Positions 57,737 through 64,000 of a stretch of 64,000 nt of DNA are shown here, one piece after another. The stretch is taken from the NCBI RefSeq assembly GCF_001949145.1, contig NW_019091388.1, forward strand, positions 1,544,935-1,608,934. The letters run 5' to 3'. Positions within the stretch are counted from its first letter, which is position 1. Each line of letters begins with the position of its first letter. The stretch is from Acanthaster planci. Lineage: Eukaryota > Echinodermata > Asteroidea > Valvatida > Acanthasteridae. A program made the translations under genes and the position numbers. The notes under the pieces were generated by a model. It was not told the origin of the DNA, ran no database searches, and saw only the letters and a program-made list of their open reading frames with translations.

Positions 57737-58396
57737 TTATTGACTTAAATAATTTGCCGGAGGCTCTGTATTTAATATCAATTTGCTAAATCTCACGGTG
57801 CGTAAATATTTTTTAATTTCTTCTCTCTTTTCGTCTGGCACTACATCGTTCTCGTCGAGACATTGATCAAACGAATTACGATCCTTGCAATGAAATATCG
57901 CAGTCCAGGCAGTATTCTCGCGAAAATCCTTTAAAACCGAATTGTACTTTTGCGTTAGTAGCCAACACGAATGAAGATAATGTCGACCCAAGAACGCCAT
58001 TTTAGACAAAGCACACGTATTGCTTACCTTAGATTTCTTTCGATACTTGATAAATTGACCTGCCGCACAATCGTCGATAATAAATAAAGTATTTATCCCA
58101 TCGAATACTCTCTGATAAAGTTCTATTGCCTCGTTTAATTCTAGTTTTTCCCTTTCTAAATCACAAAGATAGACATTTTCATCGGTGTATATCCAAAGTC
58201 GTTCTAAATACGTTTTATTCTTAAATAGCGTCGGACAGATGATCACGATAGCTTCAAACGCAAAACGATATTCTGTCTCTAAAAGATTTAAGATCCAGTT
58301 AGTCTTCCCGCTGCCAGTTTTGCCCACGATTAAGGCGCAATGGGGAATTTTAAACATCTGGTTCGCCCTTCGGTCGTACTCACTTCGTTCGTTCAT
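57737..58396 (-). CDS. Genome-packaging ATPase (A32/FtsK-HerA type), copy 2
   Basis: 219 residues, intact. Walker A GKTGSGKT at 25-32, Walker B TLFIIDDCA near 103-111, and a conserved SCWLLTQKYN after it. It matches the Polinton/NCLDV packaging ATPase in length and motifs, and is expected to pump DNA into the capsid. The N terminus has an insertion NERSEYDRRA relative to copy 1, encoded by a GAACGAACGAAGTGAGT repeat. It lies directly after the capsid gene, same strand, 3 bp apart. Confidence 0.92.
   Translation of the reverse strand: MNERSEYDRRANQMFKIPHCALIVGKTGSGKTNWILNLLETEYRFAFEAIVIICPTLFKNKTYLERLWIYTDENVYLCDLEREKLELNEAIELYQRVFDGINTLFIIDDCAAGQFIKYRKKSKVSNTCALSKMAFLGRHYLHSCWLLTQKYNSVLKDFRENTAWTAIFHCKDRNSFDQCLDENDVVPDEKREEIKKYLRTVRFSKLILNTEPPANYLSQ
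58378..58394 (-). repeat. GAACGAACGAAGTGAGT repeat in the ATPase gene
   Basis: Encodes NERSE right after the start Met. Copy 1 lacks it and starts MSQMFK. It adds 30 bases without breaking the frame. Confidence 0.75.
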
Positions 58397-58398
58397 TT

Positions 58399-59655
58399 TT
58401 AATAAACAAGACTTTTAAAATTTTCGTCTTCTACCGTTAGTTGAGAATCCACCACCAGGAACACGTACATAGTCAGCGGAGCTGCGGTTTCGGCCGTTCG
58501 TTCCATCTGTATAGAAATGTCTCCTCCTCCGCCTAGAGGTCTGCCCGATCCGTGGGCGGAATTGTCGTCGGAACTTCGGAAGTCGAGCCAAAGCCCGTAT
58601 TTATCTTTTAGGTAGTCGGCTAGGTCTACTCCAATTAAATTTAGGTCTTTCGCTACCGCTCTCGCTGACTCGTTATCCGAGTCTCCGAAATATTTAGTAA
58701 CTTCGTTCCAGTGTTGATATTCAAACAGACCTTGCGAGTACAATTGATTAGGTCTACCTTCAACCGTCACAATCGTCTTTGTGATATGCGGGTTGTAAAA
58801 TTTTTGCGGGTTCTTGATAGTCGGGTCTTTAAACAGGATCAAAATTCCTTTTAGGCTTCTAATACTCTGGTCTATGCTAATGTTCCATAGCGTGTCTGAT
58901 TTGTTTACCGCTTGCTTCTTCCACGAGTGAATCCGGTCGAATAAATAATACATCGTCTTCTTGTTTCTCAAGGTTTGGGCCAAGTCTCGATTAGTAACGA
59001 CTTCGTATTCCAAGGTCAGATCCGAAATTTGATATTCCGCGGTGGTCTCTGACGAATTAACCACTTTGTCGTGTCCGTTTAAAGTTAGTTGATACGTCAG
59101 AGGCTCTTTAAACCACGAAGGATAAAACGGAGTATGATCCGTCAACATAGGCGTGTCCAGTGGAATAGCGTACCTGTTTTTAAAAGCGTCGGCAATTGCC
59201 TTGTCTTTACCGTTGTTTGCGACTTCGCTTTTGTCACCAGCCCCTAGACGTATCTTGGCTACATTCTCCCTTTCCAACCCAAAATACGCCATATTTTTGG
59301 TCTGTGACGGGGGTAACCAATTGTCTTTAAAATTGTGAAATACGTCCGCATCCCGGTAGCTTACAATTTTATTTCCCTGGAGACTTATATTTATTTCCGA
59401 CACCAGGTTTCTCGCCACGTTGTTATAAACAGTCCTGTCGACGTCGTCACCGCCGTCTAAATCCAGTTTAAAAGCCAACTTTGCCGTACCCGTTACAATG
59501 ACGTCGTCAGTGCCTAAGGCGGGGAATTTTACGTTTAACGTGTGACCCGCGTCTACCGTACTCGGGTTGTGCGTAATGGTGACTTCACGCCGCTCGCCTT
59601 TGATCGCGCGAGGAACTTTAAGTCTGCGACTCGGGTTAAGCTTTTTGGTGTACAT
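58399..59655 (-). CDS. Major capsid protein (double jelly roll), copy 2
   Basis: 418 residues, intact, from MYTKKLNPSRRLKV. Typical of Polinton hexon-like proteins are the N-terminal basic stretch, NNVARNLVSEINISLQG, DADVFHNFKDNWL, TLEYEVVTNRDLAQ, DQSIRSLKGILILF and the hydrophobic C-terminal strand (LTMYVFLVVDSQL). The fold is two upright jelly rolls trimerising into pseudo-hexameric capsomers. At 418 residues it is short for the family (often 450-650). The frame is open 30 codons further upstream; this Met was chosen because copy 1 starts at the matching point and because the bidirectional promoter lies immediately before it. Confidence 0.9.
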   Translation of the reverse strand: MYTKKLNPSRRLKVPRAIKGERREVTITHNPSTVDAGHTLNVKFPALGTDDVIVTGTAKLAFKLDLDGGDDVDRTVYNNVARNLVSEINISLQGNKIVSYRDADVFHNFKDNWLPPSQTKNMAYFGLERENVAKIRLGAGDKSEVANNGKDKAIADAFKNRYAIPLDTPMLTDHTPFYPSWFKEPLTYQLTLNGHDKVVNSSETTAEYQISDLTLEYEVVTNRDLAQTLRNKKTMYYLFDRIHSWKKQAVNKSDTLWNISIDQSIRSLKGILILFKDPTIKNPQKFYNPHITKTIVTVEGRPNQLYSQGLFEYQHWNEVTKYFGDSDNESARAVAKDLNLIGVDLADYLKDKYGLWLDFRSSDDNSAHGSGRPLGGGGDISIQMERTAETAAPLTMYVFLVVDSQLTVEDENFKSLVY

Positions 59656-59689
59656 CTTACTTTTATATAATAGTAACCTTATTTTAAAA
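59656..59689. promoter_or_regulatory. Short divergent promoter between capsid and membrane-protein genes
   Basis: Only 34 bp separate the two start codons. The spacer contains TTTATATAATAG, which reads as a TATA-like word on both strands, so one site probably serves both genes. Confidence 0.5.
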
Positions 59690-60109
59690 ATGGCTAGTGC
59701 TTTAATGATGGTTGGAGGAGCGATAGTAAACGCCTTGGCATTCACGGGATCAAATTTTTTAATTAGCAGTTTATCAAAAACTAAAGTTGACGAAGAACGA
59801 AAGCGTCACGACCTCGCGTTAGAACAATTGGCGCAAGCAAAACAAGAATGGGAACAAAAACGCGTACGTATGCTAGACTTTTTAAACGAACGAATGCGAC
59901 AAGAACGCGCGAGTCAGCAGACATTTGTAAACGTGGACGAAGCCTTACGGGCATATTCGGAATTAACCGGTAAGAGTATTACGCCGTTACCGCCAGAGCC
60001 TAAATTTTCCGATTTTTACGAGCCTTCCGAAGACCAAAAAATTTGCGAGTTTGTTTGGATTATAGGTGGAACTGCGATAGTCGGGTTACTAGCTTATCGG
60101 TACGCTTAA
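59690..60109 (+). CDS. Small Polinton membrane protein, copy 2
   Basis: 139 residues, intact. Hydrophobic N terminus (ALMMVGGAIVNALAF, about 4-18), a charged coiled-coil-like middle (VDEERKRHDLALEQLAQAK), a Pro-rich stretch (ITPLPPEPKFSDFY), and a C-terminal membrane segment (FVWIIGGTAIVGLLAY). Related proteins are common in animal Polintons; a virion membrane or scaffolding role is guessed. Divergent from the capsid gene and 23 bp upstream of the integrase. Confidence 0.8.
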   Translation: MASALMMVGGAIVNALAFTGSNFLISSLSKTKVDEERKRHDLALEQLAQAKQEWEQKRVRMLDFLNERMRQERASQQTFVNVDEALRAYSELTGKSITPLPPEPKFSDFYEPSEDQKICEFVWIIGGTAIVGLLAYRYA

Positions 60110-60132
60110 CTTTAAAAACTAGTATTTTTAAA

Positions 60133-61133
60133 ATGGACCAAACTTTTAAAAAACGATTTTACAGTCCACAGGGTTACTGGCGAGGAGAAAGTGCTGTCGA
60201 TCGTCTACACGAAAAGACCGGTGCGGACAAATCGGTCGTCAGAAACTGGCTAAAAAAGCAGGCCGTTTGGCAAATTTATTTACCCGCACCACATTACGTA
60301 CCAAGACCCACAACGTTGCAATCAGAATCGGTCGAACCTAATTACGCGCATCAAATGGACGTTTTGTATTTACCCTGGGACCTAGTTAAAAGGAAAACGT
60401 TTAAGTAGGCTTTGACCGTAGTAGACGTGGGTTCGCGGTATAAAGAGGCAGAACCGTTGAACAGTAAAACTGCCGAGCAAGTTAGCGAAGCGACAAAGAA
60501 AATTTTCAAGCGATCACCTCTAACCTGGCCCAAATTCGTAATGGTAGACTCGGGGTCTGAATTCAAAGGCGAGTTCAAACGGTTAATGACAAAAAATAAA
60601 GTACAAATTCAAGTGGGTGAACCTGGGGTACACAGATCTCAAGGAATCGTGGAAAGGTTTAACCGTACTTTAGCCGAAAGGTTACTTGGACACCAATACG
60701 CTCAAGAAATGTTAAACGTGGGTGTGCGTAACGTGGAATGGGTGGTGCGTTTGCCTCAGGTCGTGAAATCGTTAAACGAGGAAAAAACGCGTTTCATAGA
60801 TGCCGTGCCTGCAGAAGCCGTCAAATCAGACCGAGTGAAACAAGAACCGAGTGCACCTGTAAGAACTACCCAAAGAGAACTTCCTCCAGACGCGGTCGTT
60901 AGGTACCTCTATTACCCGGGCGACAAGAGGGTGGCACCGTCAGAAGGGCGACGGATCCGATCTGGTCAGTGGACGTCTACCAAATTGAAAAGCGAACCAG
61001 TCAATTTAAACGAGTGAAAGGAAAACGCGTCAAAACGGGTCCAACATTGTACTACCTTTTAAACGGCCCGAATAGTAGTTTCGTCAAAGAGGAACTTCAG
61101 GTAGTACCCGAGAATACAGAATTACCGAATTAG
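60133..61133 (+). pseudogene. int: Retroviral-type (DDE) integrase, copy 2 (stop and frameshift)
   Basis: Starts MDQTFKKRFYSPQGYWRG. A TAG at 60406 replaces the Tyr codon seen in copy 1. The second piece (60412-61017) has MVDSGSEFKGEFKRL and GIVERFNRTLAERLLG, with QMDVLYLPWD before the stop, so all three acidic residues are encoded. A frameshift near 60925 takes the C-terminal domain out of frame; its SH3-like end (TLYYLLNGPN...VKEELQVV) runs on in another frame to 61133. Inactive as it stands unless the stop is a sequencing error. Confidence 0.85.
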
Positions 61134-61180
61134 CTTGGGTTCGCTTCGCTCACTTGCTTCGCTGCGCTCGCTTATGCCCG
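61134..61180. repeat. GCGAAG/GTGAG short repeat between integrase and polymerase
   Basis: The run at 61141-61172 contains GCTTCGCTCACTTGCTTCGC, made of two near-repeats of the GAACGAAGTGAG family in reverse. Copy 1 has about ten unrelated bases here (the end of its integrase frame), so this is an insertion in copy 2. Confidence 0.55.
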
Positions 61181-61184
61181 TAAG

Positions 61185-64000
61185 CTAACGTATCGATTCC
61201 GTTCGGCAATATGTAGCGCTTTGTGTCCAACGGCGACAAACTAAGTTTATTTTGTGAAATGGTAAATACCCGATGTTTATCTGATCTAAATAGTTGTTGC
61301 TTATTGCAATAATGCGTTTGTCAAATAGGCAGCTTTTATACATCTCGTGGGTCAAGCTTTTCTCGGTTACTACCTTGGAAATCCCTTTCGCCTTCTTTAA
61401 ATTGTGATCGACCGTCAGAATTGAATACATTTTTGGTCTGATACAAACGGCTTCTAAAATTGTTTTACCGCCAAACTCGCCTTTCATTTTGCCGATGACT
61501 TTCTTATTTTTGACGCTGTAAAGCGGATGATCTGGCGGGTAATTACTAAAGTCAAATAAATGGCGCTTTTCGTTTAGGTATCCAGTTAAATCGTCGGAGC
61601 TTTGCTCGATTTGAACTAATAGAGAATCAGTGTCCGTATAAAGTAGGTTTACTTTTTCACCAAAAGTTGATTTTAATTCGTTGTAGTAGAAATCGTACAT
61701 CAACGTTTTGGAAATATCGAGAATACTTACACCGCAATAGATCGGCTTATTTAATTTTGTTTTGGTTCGGTACATCTCCACAAACGAAAGAGAACAATCC
61801 TCAAATGGTACCGTCGATTTGTAATTCGGTTTATAAGTTAATTTTTTGTATTTGGCGGCGTCTTGTTCGTCTCTTAGGAGGTGGCCGTCAGTTCGATATC
61901 TAACATTTTCCATCGTCTTGCCAAAAACCGAGTTATTCATCAATTTGAAAAAGTTCTTCTCAAAATCATTTTTTGCTTTCTTGCGCAATTCGGTATTTTT
62001 GTCGATGTAGCTTCTCATCCAAGGCCATTGTTTAAACGACATCACGCGGTGAACTTGTTTTAAGCAAATCCCAAGTTCGAGATATTTTTGCAACGTACGA
62101 TAGTGGCACACATATTTTCGTTTGGTATTGAGGGTGCATACGAGTTTGTCGACCGAGGTTGGTTTTTCATTACCAATTAAATCCTGTTGGTAACTCGAAA
62201 ACCATTCGTTTGGCACCGTCATATTTTCGGGTGCAAGTGGAAAGTCATTATGTTTATCATGGTGGCGTTCCGGGTAATCTAAAGTGACTTCAAATATATA
62301 ACCTATGTCCGACTTGGGTGATATGCGTTCGATATTTTCTTTCGTAAATTTGCCTAAGTCTTCGATCCACTTAAATTTCCCGACCGGTAAAAACTGAGAC
62401 ATCGCCCAGCCGTATAAATTATTTGCGTCTAGGTACAAAATCTGTGACTCTGGCTTATTGGGGTCGTAATCGGGTAATTCTGGACTATTAGCCTTCGCAT
62501 ATCGCTTTGCACCCACGCTCGAAATACCACCTCTTTTTGCCCTTTCAAAGAACAAGTGCTTGTCGATGTCGGTTAATAGTTCCAGTTGGATACCCGAATG
62601 CTTTAAGAGGGCGTCCCACGACAGGCCCGGTGACGTATAATAGTTGGCTGGGTCAAGGCCGTAGTTCTTCTTGCATACCTTCCGGAAGTTTTCAAATACA
62701 CCCGCGAGCAATAGCACGTCCGTTTCCACGTATAGGTCGTGGTAGTCACCTAGATTTTGGCAATTAAATTTTTCCCATACTGTCTCTGCACGAGCATATT
62801 CTTGCTCGGTTATTCCTCCCTGCTTCAGAGAGCTATAGAAAGCGTCGATAGGTGGGAGCCGTCTCTCTTGGAACCGATCAAAGGAGTCTATATACTCATA
62901 GGGGTAAATTCCCTTTTCCAAGAGTAAATGACTATTATTTGGAAACCTTTCGCAAAGTAAATTGAAATCATCTGGCGAACAATTTTTAACCAACCGATCT
63001 AGCGAAGCCGCCATGAAATGAAAGGAGTCTAAAAATCTGAGTTGGCCAAAAGAAAACGAAATGTAATTTTCAGTATTTTTAACGATCAACTTAATTGATT
63101 TCCCGTAAAATTCGTGAGCGCCTTGCATGATTAAATATGCGTCGTATTTCTCCAGGTTGTGTAAGATCACCGGAATAGGTGTTTGATCGGGCACTATTCT
63201 TAACTTGAGATTACAACTGGCGTGCGCTGGGCCTCGGTACTTCCCCGTCACGTGACAATGATCTCTAACCTTTCTAAAATTGTTAATGGGCTTTTCGCAA
63301 TCTAAGCATTTCCATTCTTTGAACTCTTTATCTTTTTTGCCTTCAACTTTAACTATACGACAAAACTTGATTTTTTCTTCTTTTGTCTCTGGTGGTTTTG
63401 GAATATCACATTGACAGTGAGATTCATACTCACTTCGTTCATCCGCTTTTGCTCGATCTATCAACTTTTCACAGATCCAACATCTATTACATTTTTCGTA
63501 AATTTTTTGTAATTGATCGTTCCAAATCAACAGCTCTTTGTTTTTAAACGTTTCGTTTATTTTTTCTTCTTCCCGAGAAAGTGATTCTACAAAATTAACA
63601 GCCGCGTCTTGACCTCTGAATGTTTTTCGACTAGTGCAAACTCCATCGCATCTAACGACAGCGTATGAGTACCTGCAAGGCTTGTGAATCTGTGTTTTGA
63701 GAGTGTTTGTATCGGTCGGCGATAATTTTTCTAAAGCCGACTCAAAATCGGCATAAATTACAAAAGGCGCGTCTTGCTTATTTTTGTAATTTTTGAACTT
63801 GAGTATATTCTCACCTTTGACGGGCATTTCGACTTTAAACGTAGGAACGTTTAAGCCTTGACAATCTTCTTTGTGGCTGGCTAACTTTTCTTCAGTTAGG
63901 AAAGGCGACATGCACTTAAAACACCAGTGTTTTTGGCCGTCGTGTTTATTGATGTCACCCGTCAACCGAGAAAAGTTTTTAATCCAACGGTAGTGATTTT
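61185..64000 (-). CDS. polB: Protein-primed DNA polymerase B, copy 2 (5' end beyond the window)
   Basis: An open frame of at least 938 residues continuing past 64000. Order: C2H2 finger HWCFKCMSPF near 63925, exo I YADFES near 63740, finger-like CLDCEK with DHCHVTGKYRGPAH near 63240, exo II NLEKYDAYL near 63145, exo III YHDLYVETDVLLLAG near 62725, palm motif A YLDANNLYGWAM near 62420, motif B FKLMNNSVFGKTMENV near 61930, motif C YTDTDSLL near 61640. This is the family that copies linear genomes from a terminal protein. Near the end (about 61250-61330) the frame shifts away from the conserved tail, which lies in another frame at 61180-61260, so the last 25 or so residues differ. It has a DERSEY insertion near 63435. 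Convergent with the integrase. Confidence 0.93.
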   Translation of the reverse strand, partial: NHYRWIKNFSRLTGDINKHDGQKHWCFKCMSPFLTEEKLASHKEDCQGLNVPTFKVEMPVKGENILKFKNYKNKQDAPFVIYADFESALEKLSPTDTNTLKTQIHKPCRYSYAVVRCDGVCTSRKTFRGQDAAVNFVESLSREEEKINETFKNKELLIWNDQLQKIYEKCNRCWICEKLIDRAKADERSEYESHCQCDIPKPPETKEEKIKFCRIVKVEGKKDKEFKEWKCLDCEKPINNFRKVRDHCHVTGKYRGPAHASCNLKLRIVPDQTPIPVILHNLEKYDAYLIMQGAHEFYGKSIKLIVKNTENYISFSFGQLRFLDSFHFMAASLDRLVKNCSPDDFNLLCERFPNNSHLLLEKGIYPYEYIDSFDRFQERRLPPIDAFYSSLKQGGITEQEYARAETVWEKFNCQNLGDYHDLYVETDVLLLAGVFENFRKVCKKNYGLDPANYYTSPGLSWDALLKHSGIQLELLTDIDKHLFFERAKRGGISSVGAKRYAKANSPELPDYDPNKPESQILYLDANNLYGWAMSQFLPVGKFKWIEDLGKFTKENIERISPKSDIGYIFEVTLDYPERHHDKHNDFPLAPENMTVPNEWFSSYQQDLIGNEKPTSVDKLVCTLNTKRKYVCHYRTLQKYLELGICLKQVHRVMSFKQWPWMRSYIDKNTELRKKAKNDFEKNFFKLMNNSVFGKTMENVRYRTDGHLLRDEQDAAKYKKLTYKPNYKSTVPFEDCSLSFVEMYRTKTKLNKPIYCGVSILDISKTLMYDFYYNELKSTFGEKVNLLYTDTDSLLVQIEQSSDDLTGYLNEKRHLFDFSNYPPDHPLYSVKNKKVIGKMKGEFGGKTILEAVCIRPKMYSILTVDHNLKKAKGISKVVTEKSLTHEMYKSCLFDKRIIAISNNYLDQINIGYLPFHKINLVCRRWTQSATYCRTESIR
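63428..63440 (-). repeat. GAACGAAGTGAGT repeat in the polymerase gene
   Basis: Encodes ERSEY between two Cys-rich parts of the polymerase. Copy 1 has a shorter, unrelated linker at the matching place (about 40610). Confidence 0.7.

Larger units (their letters stand above)
51950..64000 (-). mobile_element. Polinton/Maverick copy 2, better preserved, runs past the window end
   Basis: Begins with a terminal repeat and carries, left to right, a Cys-rich protein, an unknown protein, TFIIB-like factor, minor capsid-like gene, several virion-type genes, HNH nuclease, packaging ATPase, capsid protein, small membrane protein, integrase and polymerase B. Relative to copy 1 the whole order is inverted. 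Capsid, ATPase and most of the polymerase are open. By comparison with copy 1 the right end should lie about 1.5 kb past 64000. Strand is given as that of the polymerase. Confidence 0.93.

Overview
This window is animal nuclear DNA. The left 38 kb has intron-split genes in AT-rich sequence full of small inverted-repeat transposons and runs of ACATGT, a look common in marine invertebrates. The maspardin-like and mitochondrial L34 genes fit an invertebrate, possibly an echinoderm or hemichordate, but the species is not fixed by anything here.

Host part (1-38.4 kb). Three genes can be assembled exon by exon with consistent reading frames: a four-exon class I SAM methyltransferase with an N-terminal winged helix (minus strand, 6239 to 111); an eight-exon maspardin/SPG21 alpha-beta hydrolase (plus strand, 16211 to 24695); and a two-exon mitochondrial ribosomal protein bL34m (minus strand, 31868 to 29832). 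Introns and spacers hold hAT-like, pogo-like and unclassified MITEs, a tRNA-derived SINE, a 24-bp minisatellite and long hairpins. A 650-bp direct repeat straddling an N gap at 7450-7474 is probably an assembly duplication.

Virus-like part (38.47-64 kb). Two related Maverick/Polinton elements lie tail to tail with mirror-image gene order. Copy 1 (38.47-51.33 kb) reads terminal repeat, protein-primed DNA polymerase B, integrase, small membrane protein, major capsid protein, packaging ATPase, HNH nuclease, a run of small membrane or virion-type genes, minor capsid-like gene, TFIIB-like gene and an unknown gene, and is truncated at its right end. Copy 2 (51.95 kb to beyond the window end) carries the same set in reverse, starting with its own terminal repeat and a Cys-rich solenoid gene. 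Copy 1 is heavily decayed: stops, frameshifts, loss of polymerase motif B. Copy 2 is younger: polymerase core, ATPase, capsid protein and several small genes are open, but the integrase has a stop and a frameshift and other genes are broken.

Points that stand out are a TFIIB-like zinc-ribbon/cyclin gene in a Polinton; an HNH nuclease with giant-virus-style Cys-His repeats; a short repeat built on GAACGAAGTGAG seen only in copy 2, read in different frames in different genes; a shared start-proximal motif CGTATATAAT; and hairpins at gene borders. No adenovirus-type protease was recognised in either copy.
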